Source of the DNA: Cryomorpha sp963748925
Lineage (GTDB): Bacteria > Bacteroidota > Bacteroidia > Flavobacteriales_D > Cryomorphaceae
DNA: 64,000 bases
Assembly (NCBI GenBank): GCA_963748925.1
Contig: CAVVKG010000009.1
Location: forward strand, 62,001-126,000
Direction: 5' to 3'
Of this stretch, positions 56,901 through 64,000 are shown piece after piece. The first letter of the stretch is position 1; the number at the start of each line of letters is the position of its first letter. A program made the translations under genes and the position numbers. The notes beneath the pieces are model-generated. The model had not been told where the DNA came from. It saw only the letters and a program-made list of their open reading frames with translations, and searched no databases.

Positions 56901-57368
56901 GGTAACACGAATATCAAATGCATTATTGGAGCTGCTGCCTATTACTCCATTTTCTCCATCAATTAGGAGTGTACTAGACCCTCCACTTCTTTTATAGAGC
57001 GAAATTTCATCTGGCGTTCCTCCAAAGCGCAAGAAGTACCCATTCGCAAAAGCATTCAGATCTAAGTTATCTGCAACAAGGTAGACATCTACATAATTTA
57101 CACCGGAAGTGCTTAAATCGAGATTGATAAAAAACTCCCATTGCGTGTCATCCATCAGCGTATTTGGAGTTGAAAGAAAATACGCTGATTCACCGGGGCT
57201 ATTGCTTCGTAAAACTTCGTTTTCGACTACAAACAATGCGGCAGTTCCAATCCAGGCAGGATTTGCTGAAAAGTCTCCATCGCTGAAATCATCAAAAACC
57301 TGACTGTACATGCTTAGGTGACTTGAAAAAAGGGCGAAAACGAAGAAAAGAAGCTTGATTGATTTCAT
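53979..57368 (-). CDS. Large lamin-tail-domain surface protein
   Basis: About 1129 residues from ATG 57368, giving a signal peptide (LLFFVFALFSSHLSMYSQ); the earlier in-frame start is rejected because it reads into the divergent promoter region. Residues about 20-210 form a jelly-roll-like domain. Ig-like segments and at least three lamin-tail domains follow, each with FNEIFADPTPVVGLPDAEYLEIFN-like sequences such as ISEIMADPSPSNGLPEGEYFEL. The end (EIFSPDNDGFEDILNLNYSL, SWDGVTDDGI) is a FlgD-Ig/gliding-motility-associated-like sorting domain. It is probably a T9SS cargo. Function is unknown. Confidence 0.85.
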   Translation of the reverse strand: MKSIKLLFFVFALFSSHLSMYSQVFDDFSDGDFSANPAWIGTAALFVVENEVLRSNSPGESAYFLSTPNTLMDDTQWEFFINLDLSTSGVNYVDVYLVADNLDLNAFANGYFLRFGGTPDEISLYKRSGGSSTLLIDGENGVIGSSSNNAFDIRVTRTASGEWNIFYDEDQTGTFVSGGSVMDNSITTTTHFGFFINQSSAASAINSHYFDNIAVGPIPVDETPPLIIGGVANSSTEIELSFSEVLDPTTAQDADNYELIGISSAVSSAELNLIDPTIVTLTIADPIPNGTTVSVNVTNVEDLVGNAMSTQTIEIFYFLPDPSNYKDVVFNEIFADPTPVVGLPDAEYLEIFNASSGIFDMANWSLVNTTTSKTLTSLVLMPGEFVILCDAENTELFEEFGTVIGITSFTALANASDSLTLLNPQGVIIDIVSYSDSWYNDPVKKEGGYSLELINPFTECSGSNNWNGTNDESGGTPGSQNSIFNETPDTTPPTISSFQLLNDQTLQVNFSESMNQTSLETGLYTWNQGVSNTAIIVSPDLQSVQLQLNNPLEVGVSYLLTISDLEDCIGNEIAPDTQIEIFLGDQPELYDLLISEIMADPSPSNGLPEGEYFELYNASNKTIDVSGIRLNDKVFNQSRILFPGEYLLCIDEDLTLEFLLYPDVYILEDLGTTYFTNGGRDLVLYNANDEEIDRANYMLSWYQDANKEDGGYSLERINLDEPCRADDNWAASVSEVGGTPGTVNSIISNDPDTTPPIATAIFVIDSTHLELYFSETIDELSVLTATVTLSPELPIVEVSPIFPSLNSLSIELGEPLAENITYTISTIGFTDCIGNENTEIQTLNFGLPQAAEVGDILINEVLFYPQTGGSDFVEVVNVSDKIISLQNWALQNSDFTTRVITSDPVLMFPGDYLVFTASPQNIIQEYPFGKPENYLGMESLPSYNNSSGSVILIDQAETEMDRFDYLDSYHFSLLNTFKGVSLERMSFTRPTNDGGNWTSAAETVGFATPGYLNSQYNPEGTARTNFEFENEIFSPDNDGFEDILNLNYSLEDPGYVATIEIYDRSGRLLKTLENNLLLATSGTISWDGVTDDGIKARIGPHIYVISLFNLNGNTEIIKIPCIVAGKLSN

Positions 57369-57372
57369 TCTA

Positions 57373-57401
57373 TTGGCTTGGTTCGAAATATAGTACTTTT
57401 G
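57373..57401 (+). promoter_or_regulatory. Promoter of asd (TTG and TACTTTTG)
   Basis: TTG at 57373-57375 and TACTTTTG at 57394-57401 lie 18 bases apart, matching the Bacteroidota promoter. The leader to the asd ATG (57435) is about 27 bases. Confidence 0.6.
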
Positions 57402-57434
57402 CCACAAACGGTTTTATCCTCAAAATTAAATTTT

Positions 57435-58412
57435 ATGCGTGTAGCAGTAGTCGGTGCCACCGGAATGGTGGGCAATGTAATGCTAAAAGTTTTGAAAGAA
57501 AGAAATTTTCCTGCTGATGAAATTCTTGCTGTTGGCTCTGAAAGGTCTGTAGGAACGGAGAAAGAGATCGATGGGAAGCTTTACAAGATCATGAGCATTG
57601 ACGAGGCTATTGCCGCCAAGCCCGACATAGCTATATTTTCTGCAGGCGGCGGGGTAAGTCTCGAATTTGCTCCACAATTTGCAGCCGTTGGCACCACGGT
57701 AATCGACAACTCTTCGGCATGGCGTATGTCGCCGGATCACAAGTTAATTGTTCCCGAAATTAACGGATCCACTTTAACAAAAGACGATAAGATTATAGCT
57801 AACCCAAACTGTTCAACTATACAGTTGGTAATGACCTTGGCTCCGCTTCACCGCAAATACGGTGTAAAGCGAGTGGTCGTATCCACTTACCAGTCAATAA
57901 CCGGAACAGGAGTTGCAGCAGTAAATCAAATGGCAGCCGAACGCGAAGGAAGGCAGGCAGAAATGGTTTACCCTTATCCGATAGATCAAAATTGCATTCC
58001 GCATTGCGATGTATTTGAAGAAAATGGATACACAAAGGAAGAAATGAAACTGACGAAAGAAACCAAAAAAATACTTGACCCAAACATTAATGTTACTGCT
58101 ACAGCAGTTCGGGTTCCCGTGGTAGGTGGCCATTCTGAGTCGGTGAATATTACCTTTGAAAATGATTTTGACCTGGCCGAATTGCGCAAACTCCTTCATG
58201 ATACTGACGGTATTACCTTACAAGACAATCCCGATGTAAACAGTTATCCGATGCCTCGCTACGCGCATGACCGAGATGACGTTTTTGTGGGCAGAATTCG
58301 CAGGGATTTTTCTCAGCCCAATAGTTTGAATTTGTGGATAGTTGCTGATAATCTGCGCAAAGGGGCTGCTACGAATGCTGTGCAGATTGCTGAGATTGTG
58401 GCGGGGTTGTAG
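57435..58412 (+). CDS. asd: Aspartate-semialdehyde dehydrogenase
   Basis: This 325-residue enzyme makes aspartate semialdehyde for Lys, Met, Thr and diaminopimelate synthesis. The start is ATG 57435 (the frame extends upstream, without support). The NADP site is VAVVGATGMVGNVML, then NSSAWRMSPDHKLIVPEIN, the nucleophile Cys in NPNCSTIQ, STYQSITGTG, and the catalytic His in VVGGHSESVNI. Length is normal for the family. Confidence 0.95.
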   Translation: MRVAVVGATGMVGNVMLKVLKERNFPADEILAVGSERSVGTEKEIDGKLYKIMSIDEAIAAKPDIAIFSAGGGVSLEFAPQFAAVGTTVIDNSSAWRMSPDHKLIVPEINGSTLTKDDKIIANPNCSTIQLVMTLAPLHRKYGVKRVVVSTYQSITGTGVAAVNQMAAEREGRQAEMVYPYPIDQNCIPHCDVFEENGYTKEEMKLTKETKKILDPNINVTATAVRVPVVGGHSESVNITFENDFDLAELRKLLHDTDGITLQDNPDVNSYPMPRYAHDRDDVFVGRIRRDFSQPNSLNLWIVADNLRKGAATNAVQIAEIVAGL

Positions 58413-58467
58413 ACTTCCCTACTTTACTATTATTTCAACCAAACTATTTTACTTTAATTTTAGCCCT

Positions 58468-58956
58468 GTGAAAAAAGCCCTAATCATATTTCTTATCCTC
58501 CTCGGCGGAATTCTTTCGTCTAATACCACCTATGCTCAGTGGCAGGTTTATCGCGGTGACGGACACGTGCTAACCGAGCAGGTTTTGCATTTTGCCAACA
58601 ACAGAATTTACCCGGGTTACAGCTATAACTTTAATGATGTTCTTTACACTGTGATTCGAAATGAAATCATGACGGGAGGCACAGGGTCTGAATTTGATTT
58701 GCTATACACCTGCAAGGAAAATAAATTGTACAAAGGCAATGCGATGTATACCTCTCAAATAGCCTACACTTTCAGAGATGGCAAAATTTACAAAGGTGAT
58801 TCTTCCTTTCATCTCGACATTTTATACAATATTAAGGAGGGAGTAATCTACGAGGGTGATCAATCTTTTCGCCTCGATGCCCTTTTCGCAATAACAGGGC
58901 AATACAACACCACAGATATGTTTGCTATTTTGCTAAGCCTGGGCTTGATTTCGTAG
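58468..58956 (+). CDS. Small secreted protein with about 20-residue tandem repeats
   Basis: About 162 residues. The GTG at 58468 gives MKKALIIFLILLGGILSSNTTYAQ, a clean signal peptide; frames starting earlier read across asd. After a short lead (VYRGDGHVL), repeats of roughly 20-22 residues recur: units such as YTFRDGKIYKGDSSFHLDIL, YNIKEGVIYEGDQSFRLDAL and YTCKENKLYKGNAMYTSQIA share the pattern aromatic, basic or polar, IYKGD, then hydrophobic. The role is unknown; the repeat fold is probably beta-rich. It stands alone between asd and lspA. Confidence 0.75.
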   Translation: MKKALIIFLILLGGILSSNTTYAQWQVYRGDGHVLTEQVLHFANNRIYPGYSYNFNDVLYTVIRNEIMTGGTGSEFDLLYTCKENKLYKGNAMYTSQIAYTFRDGKIYKGDSSFHLDILYNIKEGVIYEGDQSFRLDALFAITGQYNTTDMFAILLSLGLIS

Positions 58957-59002
58957 TATGGAAATTTTGCTTTAACTAGTCAAGAAATAATAGCCGGCCT
59001 TT

Positions 59003-59722
59003 TTAAGAATTTACAGCGCTTTCTGTTTTCTCTTCAGAAACTACCGTGTCTTCATCGCTTTCTATAGGCTGGGCGAAGAAGCGTTTTTGATTGATTAAAA
59101 TCAGCACCATCCCAACAGATATCGCCGAGTCGGCCACATTAAAAATAGGACGGAAAAACTGTACTCTCCCTCCACCAAAAAAGGGAACCCAATCAGGCCA
59201 ATACCCGTCAATAATTGGAAAGTATAGCATATCAACCACCCTTCCATGAAGAAAACCGGCGTAGCCACCTTCCGGTGGAAACATAATTGCAGTTTGCGGT
59301 GAAAATGGCGGACTTTCACTAAAAATAAGACCATAGAATGCACTGTCTATAATATTGCCTGCTGCACCAGCCAGAACCAATGAAACACAAAATATTAATC
59401 CACGATTTGACCGTTCTTTTATCAGCTTACGCAGGTAGATGGCAATAAAAATAATGGCAACTATGCGAAACAGGCTCAAAGCAAGCTTTCCCATTTCACC
59501 ACCAAATTCAAAGCCGAACGCCATGCCCGGGTTTTCAATAAAATGAATAAAAAACCAGTCGCCAAAAACGCTGATTGACTCATCCATATACATCTGAGTC
59601 TTAACCCAAATTTTAGAGGCCTGGTCAATAACTAAAACGGCCACAATCGTTATGATTGCAAGCCGTGATAATTTTTTTCTAATGTTGAGATTAGCGTCGA
59701 TCTTGCTGTTGTTTTGCTTCAA
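59003..59722 (-). CDS. lspA: Signal peptidase II (lipoprotein signal peptidase)
   Basis: This 239-residue membrane aspartyl protease cleaves lipoprotein signals, consistent with the many lipoproteins in the window. Features are the first membrane segment (IITIVAVLVIDQASKIWV), NPGMAFGF, catalytic Asp in GAAGNIIDSAFYG and in FNVADSAISVGM, and four membrane segments. The C-terminal acidic tail (about 20 residues) makes it longer than most. The start is TTG (59722), overlapping the end of the DksA-like gene by 32 bases. Confidence 0.92.
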   Translation of the reverse strand: MKQNNSKIDANLNIRKKLSRLAIITIVAVLVIDQASKIWVKTQMYMDESISVFGDWFFIHFIENPGMAFGFEFGGEMGKLALSLFRIVAIIFIAIYLRKLIKERSNRGLIFCVSLVLAGAAGNIIDSAFYGLIFSESPPFSPQTAIMFPPEGGYAGFLHGRVVDMLYFPIIDGYWPDWVPFFGGGRVQFFRPIFNVADSAISVGMVLILINQKRFFAQPIESDEDTVVSEEKTESAVNS

Positions 59723-60077
59723 TACTCAGCGTAGCATGAGGAACAAGTCTAAGACGTTCCTTTTTTATCAGCTTACCGGTTTCCCTGCAAATTCCATACG
59801 TCTTGTTCTCAATACGGCGCATAGCACTCTCCAGGTGGCTAATGAACTTCTCTTGTCGTGATGCAAGTTGAGCAGTCTCCTCACGAGACATTGTTTCTGA
59901 ACCATCTTCCATCATTTTAAAACTCGATGCAGTATCATTCGTACTGTTGTCATCGGCATAGGAAAGCGATTGCTTTAGTTGGCGTAGATCTTCACGCGCA
60001 TCAGCGAGCTTCTTATCAATTAATACTCTAAATTCTTTCAGATCTTCGTCTGAAAATCTATTTTTTTCTTCTGCCAT
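59691..60077 (-). CDS. TraR/DksA-family protein with a degenerate zinc site
   Basis: This 128-residue protein has an N-terminal helical hairpin and a C-terminal DksA-like segment ending YGICRETGKLIKKERLRLVP then HATLSIE. Normal DksA has four zinc cysteines in this segment (CxxC and CxxC); here only one cysteine remains, so metal binding is unlikely. DksA-like proteins bind the RNA polymerase secondary channel. The gene is directly upstream of lspA and 13 bases downstream of ileS, giving an ileS-dksA-lspA operon. Confidence 0.85.
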   Translation of the reverse strand: MAEEKNRFSDEDLKEFRVLIDKKLADAREDLRQLKQSLSYADDNSTNDTASSFKMMEDGSETMSREETAQLASRQEKFISHLESAMRRIENKTYGICRETGKLIKKERLRLVPHATLSIEAKQQQDRR

Positions 60078-60090
60078 AATGCATACTTTT

Positions 60091-63000
60091 TTAAATCTTA
60101 TTAAGTGCTATTCGCGTTTCAATGCCACTTTCAACTTCTACCTCCTGCGAATTACTGCCGTTTAACTCTGCTACCAGCTCCAAAGAGCCTGCCAAAGTTT
60201 CGGCGCAAATATAATCCAAATTATTCTTAATTGCCTGTTCAATTGCCTCATTGAATTCAATTCTCACCGCTATTCTATCCGTTACTTCAAGGCCGCTGTC
60301 TTTACGTAAGTTTTGAATTCTATTTACAAATTCACGTGCTATTCCCTCCTCTTTAAGATGGTTCGAAATAGTTATATCCATAGCAACAGTTAATTCACCA
60401 TCACTTGCAACGAGCCAACCCGGAATATCCTTGGTGCTTATTTGAACTTCATCGCGGTTTATCTGCTCTTTTTGCCCGTCAGTAAGCTCAACCTCAACTG
60501 ATCCGTTTCGCTCCAGTTCAGCAATTTCAGCCTGACCAAATTCATTGATCGCAGCAGCAACCTGCTTCATCTGTTTTCCAAAGCGCGGACCTAGCTTTTT
60601 AAAGTCGGCTTTTATCTCTTTAACGAGAATTCCTTCGGTTTCGTTCAAAAACTCAATTTCTTTCACATTTACCTCGCGCAAAATCATATCAGAAACTTCC
60701 GTAACCTGACGCTCAAAGTTTTCATCTATGACCGGAATCATTAGTTTTTGAAGTGGCTGTCTTACACGTATTTTCTCCTGCTTCCGCAAACCAAGAACCA
60801 TGGAAGTAATGCGCTGAGCCAAATCCATTCTTCGTTCCAGATCAGCATCTATTTCAGCAGAATTAGATTCAGGGAAGGATGCCAAATGAACCGATTCTGC
60901 TTCGTTTTTACCCACCACAGAATTGAGATCCCGGTACAACCTATCCATGTAAAATGGAGCGATTGGCGCCGAAAGAATAGAAATTGTTTCAAGGCAAGAA
61001 TAAAGCGTTTGGTAAGCAGCAAGCTTATCTGTTCCGTATTCTCCTTTCCAGAAACGACGGCGACATAGGCGCACGTACCAATTGCTCAATTCCTCTGTTA
61101 CGAAGTTTTGAATTAATCGACCCGCTTTAGTAGGTTCATAATCATCATAAGCCGCATCAACATCTTTAATGAGCGAGTTAAGTCTACTTATAACCCATCT
61201 GTCAATTTCAGGCCGTTCCGAAAGAGGGATACTCTTTTCGCTGTAGTCAAAACTATCTACATTGGCATAAAGCGCAAAAAAAGAATACGTGTTGTAAAGG
61301 GTTCCAAAAAACTTTCGTTGCACTTCTACGATTCCATTTTCATCAAACCGAAGGTTATCCCATGGCTGCGCGTTGGTAATCATGTACCACCTGGTAGCAT
61401 CGGCTCCATATTTTTTGAGCATTTCAAATGGGTCCACAGCGTTGCCGAGACGCTTGCTCATTTTCTGGCCGTTTTTATCGAGAACAAGTCCATTTGACAC
61501 TACCGTTTTATAGGCTATTGTATCAAAGGCCATGGTGGCTATTGCATGAAGGGTAAAGAACCAACCACGCGTTTGATCAACTCCTTCGGCAATAAAATCA
61601 GCCGGATAAGCCTTACCGCCGTCAACCTTATCCTTGTTTTCAAAAGGATAATGCCACTGAGCATAAGGCATGGATCCCGAGTCGAACCAAACATCAATAA
61701 GATCTGCCTCACGTTTCATTGGCTCTCCTTTTGAGGATACCAACACAATATCGTCCATGTAATTTTTGTGCAGATCAAAGGTGCTGTAATTCTCCTTCGA
61801 CATATCACCGGGAACAAATTTTGCAAGTGGGTTTTCTTTCATTATACCTGCACTTATTGATTCAAGCACGGCTTTTTGCAAATCTTCCACACTTCCGATG
61901 CACTTTTCTTCACTTCCGTCTTCGGTGCGCCAGATAGGGATAGGAATGCCCCAAAACCTTGATCGAGACAGGTTCCAGTCATTGAGGTTCTCAAGCCAGT
62001 TTCCAAAACGGCCTGTTCCTGTGCTTTCCGGCTTCCAGTTTATAGTTTTATTAAGCGCTATCAAGCGGTCTTTTGCATCTGTGCTCTTAATGAACCAGCT
62101 ATCGAGCGGGTAGTAAAGTACGGGCTTATCAGTTCGCCAGCAATGCGGATAGCTGTGCTCGTATTTTTCAATTTTAAAGGCTTTATTGTCTTCCTTTAGT
62201 TTTATTGAAATCAGAACATCAACCGATTTATCCGGTACGTTTTCGGTGTAGTAATCGTTCTTCACATACATGCCACCGAGCTCATCGCCCATGGCATCAA
62301 TAAATTTACCCTGAAGGTTTACCAGCGGAACAGGATTTCCCTGCGCATCAGCTACCAGCATTGGCGGAACACCTGCTTGTTTGGCAACGGTCGCATCATC
62401 GGCTCCAAATGTCGGGGCAATATGTACTACTCCGGTTCCATCTTCAGTCGTTACAAAATCGCCTGCAATTATTTGAAATGCCTTTTCCGGATTATCCATC
62501 GGCAACACATATGGCAGTAACTGCTCGTAGTAATACCCAACCAGGTCGGCACCTTTGAGGCTTCCGATTATTCGGTAAGGAATCTTTTTATCTTCAAGTG
62601 AATATGATTCGTATGCTGCGTCATCATCATTAGCTTCATACTTTCCGGAAAACTGATAAGAAACCAGGTCTTTGGCCATAACTACTGCCATGGGACTGCC
62701 CGTGTACTGATTAAACGACTGAACTACAACATATTCAACTTTTTTATTTACTGCGAGAGCTGTGTTTGAGGGAAGCGTCCACGGTGTGGTTGTCCAGGCT
62801 ACCATTGTATACACCAGTTTCTCATTTCCCGTAAGGGAGGCAAGCATTTTTTGACCTTCTTCCTTAAGTTTAAAAAGCGCAGTCGCAGAAGTGTCTTTAA
62901 CCATGCGGTAACTGCCCGGCTGGTTTATTTCATGCGAACTAAGCCCAGTACCGGCAGCAGGTGAGTATGGTTGAATGGTGTAACCTTTGTACATCAGCCC

Positions 63001-63519
63001 CTTATCGTAAAGTCTGTGGAGCAACCACCAAACAGATTCCATGTACTTATTGTCGTAAGTAACATAGGGATCATCCATGTCAACCCAATAGCCCATTTTT
63101 TCGGTCAGATCGTTCCACACATCTGTGTACTTCATCACCGCATTTCTGCAGGCCTGGTTGTATGCTTCGACACTTATTTTGGTTCCAATATCTTCCTTGG
63201 TTATACCTAGCTCTTTTTCAACACCAAGCTCAACCGGTAATCCGTGGGTATCCCAACCGGCTTTGCGTTCTACGCGATAGCCTTTATTGGTTTTGTATCG
63301 ACAAAAAATATCTTTAATGGCGCGCCCCATCACGTGGTGAATTCCCGGAAGACCATTTGCCGAAGGCGGACCCTCATAAAACACAAATGGCTTAGATTGA
63401 GGTCTTGACGAGATGCTCTTTTTAAAAGTATTCTCCTGTTTCCAAAGCTCGAGCATTTCATCTGCTACTGCCGGAAGGTCAAGGCCTTTATACTCACGAT
63501 ATTTATTTCCTTCGGTCAT
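60091..63519 (-). CDS. ileS: Isoleucyl-tRNA synthetase
   Basis: This 1142-residue class I synthetase shows the HIGH-like motif in PSANGLPGIHHVMGRAIKD near 52-70, KAGWDTHGLPVELGVEKELG, editing-domain sequences (VAWTTTPWTLPSNTALAV), and KMSKRLGNAVDP with the KMSKS-type loop. The C-terminus (ITSMVLGLRKQEKIRVRQPL) matches the eukaryote-like, longer IleRS class. It is the first gene of ileS-dksA-lspA, with a strong -7 box upstream. Confidence 0.96.
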   Translation of the reverse strand: MTEGNKYREYKGLDLPAVADEMLELWKQENTFKKSISSRPQSKPFVFYEGPPSANGLPGIHHVMGRAIKDIFCRYKTNKGYRVERKAGWDTHGLPVELGVEKELGITKEDIGTKISVEAYNQACRNAVMKYTDVWNDLTEKMGYWVDMDDPYVTYDNKYMESVWWLLHRLYDKGLMYKGYTIQPYSPAAGTGLSSHEINQPGSYRMVKDTSATALFKLKEEGQKMLASLTGNEKLVYTMVAWTTTPWTLPSNTALAVNKKVEYVVVQSFNQYTGSPMAVVMAKDLVSYQFSGKYEANDDDAAYESYSLEDKKIPYRIIGSLKGADLVGYYYEQLLPYVLPMDNPEKAFQIIAGDFVTTEDGTGVVHIAPTFGADDATVAKQAGVPPMLVADAQGNPVPLVNLQGKFIDAMGDELGGMYVKNDYYTENVPDKSVDVLISIKLKEDNKAFKIEKYEHSYPHCWRTDKPVLYYPLDSWFIKSTDAKDRLIALNKTINWKPESTGTGRFGNWLENLNDWNLSRSRFWGIPIPIWRTEDGSEEKCIGSVEDLQKAVLESISAGIMKENPLAKFVPGDMSKENYSTFDLHKNYMDDIVLVSSKGEPMKREADLIDVWFDSGSMPYAQWHYPFENKDKVDGGKAYPADFIAEGVDQTRGWFFTLHAIATMAFDTIAYKTVVSNGLVLDKNGQKMSKRLGNAVDPFEMLKKYGADATRWYMITNAQPWDNLRFDENGIVEVQRKFFGTLYNTYSFFALYANVDSFDYSEKSIPLSERPEIDRWVISRLNSLIKDVDAAYDDYEPTKAGRLIQNFVTEELSNWYVRLCRRRFWKGEYGTDKLAAYQTLYSCLETISILSAPIAPFYMDRLYRDLNSVVGKNEAESVHLASFPESNSAEIDADLERRMDLAQRITSMVLGLRKQEKIRVRQPLQKLMIPVIDENFERQVTEVSDMILREVNVKEIEFLNETEGILVKEIKADFKKLGPRFGKQMKQVAAAINEFGQAEIAELERNGSVEVELTDGQKEQINRDEVQISTKDIPGWLVASDGELTVAMDITISNHLKEEGIAREFVNRIQNLRKDSGLEVTDRIAVRIEFNEAIEQAIKNNLDYICAETLAGSLELVAELNGSNSQEVEVESGIETRIALNKI

Positions 63520-63568
63520 GAGATCACTGCGTTAAGTTGGGTATATTAAAGTCTGATTTTGAGACGTG

Positions 63569-63600
63569 CAAAGGTACAAAACCACTGGGGTATATCCAAT
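63569..63600 (-). promoter_or_regulatory. Promoter of ileS-dksA-lspA (TTGG and TACCTTTG)
   Basis: On the minus strand TTGG (63600-63597) is followed about 20 bases later by TACCTTTG (63576-63569). The leader before the ileS ATG (63519) is around 45 bases. No T-box leader structure was recognised. Confidence 0.55.
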
Positions 63601-63659
63601 GGCTTAAAATTTATAAATGAAGACCTGTGGGATGTCGAGTAAGCAGAGAAATGTTGAGC

Positions 63660-64000
63660 TTATTCAGATGGATGAGCCGCAACTACATAGTTCTCAGCAT
63701 CAATAGTATAGGGGGCTTTATTATTGATCCCTTTAATATCCAGGTTAAGTATTTCGCCCGAGTTTTTATCGTTTGCGCTTAGACGCATGATATAGCCCCC
63801 AAAATTAGAAGCAGGACCGCTTTCTACATAAAGCCCCAGAGTAATGAACGATTGGGCGAACTCACCACCAATCGATGGAGCAAGCCAAATATTTCCTTCC
63901 AAGTCTGGGTTTTTAAACGTGTATTCCATGCATGAATACCCGAGAATCTTTTTAGACTTACCTGTTTTTTCCAAGTTTTGATACGACGAATTAAGAATGG
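63660..64000 (-). CDS. DUF4412-like protein, C-terminal part (runs off the window)
   Basis: Reading the minus strand from the window edge without a stop gives about 113 residues, the first ones ILNSSYQNLEKTGKSKKILGY. The TTG near 63974 is not a real start. KILGYSCMEYTF and IWLAPSIGGEF resemble DUF4412 proteins of Bacteroidota, which are usually small secreted or periplasmic beta-rich proteins. The end VVAAHPSE is intact. The N-terminus lies beyond the window, so signal and length cannot be judged. Confidence 0.55.
   Translation of the reverse strand, partial: ILNSSYQNLEKTGKSKKILGYSCMEYTFKNPDLEGNIWLAPSIGGEFAQSFITLGLYVESGPASNFGGYIMRLSANDKNSGEILNLDIKGINNKAPYTIDAENYVVAAHPSE

Overview
The window reads as chromosomal DNA of a free-living, probably marine member of Bacteroidota, most likely Flavobacteriales. 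Evidence seen in the sequence: a SusC/SusD pair, large secreted proteins with type IX secretion (T9SS) type A and type B sorting domains, DUF4270 and DUF4412-type proteins, many lipoproteins with a K-rich start and a short lipobox, a zinc-ligand-poor TraR/DksA protein, and repeated use of the Bacteroidota -7 promoter box TAnnTTTG. No phage, integrase, transposase or CRISPR array was seen. The genus cannot be fixed from this sequence alone.

Layout. 1-97 is the 5' end of a gene leaving the window. 575-743 holds hairpins and a perfect palindrome, one hairpin looking like a terminator. From 11299 down to 824 (minus strand) lies one long, tightly packed operon: a YnjB-type solute-binding lipoprotein, two permeases and an ATPase, then a hairpin-rich repeat block, a nucleoside hydrolase, an MtnK-like small-molecule kinase, and a SusC/SusD outer-membrane uptake pair. 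It reads as an import, cleavage and phosphorylation pathway for a nucleoside-like compound. Both the hydrolase and susC carry single +1 frameshifts, so the pathway is either decaying or the assembly has errors.

12-20 kb is housekeeping: DUF2064, DUF3109, glycyl-tRNA synthetase, a large T9SS cargo protein, and the prs-rplY-pth operon. A tRNA-Leu(CAA) follows with its terminator. At 20.8-21.0 kb there is a decayed copy of the promoter and 5' end of the dCMP deaminase gene. The intact gene lies at 25475, and a 1283-residue PKD/T9SS protein gene sits between the two copies. The intact deaminase is followed by a CtpA protease.

27.5-31.2 kb carries sulfate activation (cysC-cysD-cysN) and convergent cysQ. 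31.3-36.7 kb carries glmS, a DUF4270 lipoprotein, a short starch-synthase-like protein and panC. 37-40 kb holds a flippase-like membrane protein, a heptose-phosphate adenylyltransferase and radA in an overlapping run. 40-52 kb holds envelope and stress functions: an OmpA lipoprotein, an oligopeptide-type binding lipoprotein, exonuclease III, a very large predicted outer-membrane protein, ComF, a free methionine sulfoxide reductase and a lipoprotein that appears to start at CTG. 52-54 kb pairs an omega-amidase with a methionine/glutamine transaminase. The window ends with a lamin-tail-domain surface protein, asd, a small secreted repeat protein, an lspA-dksA-ileS run, and a partial DUF4412-like gene.
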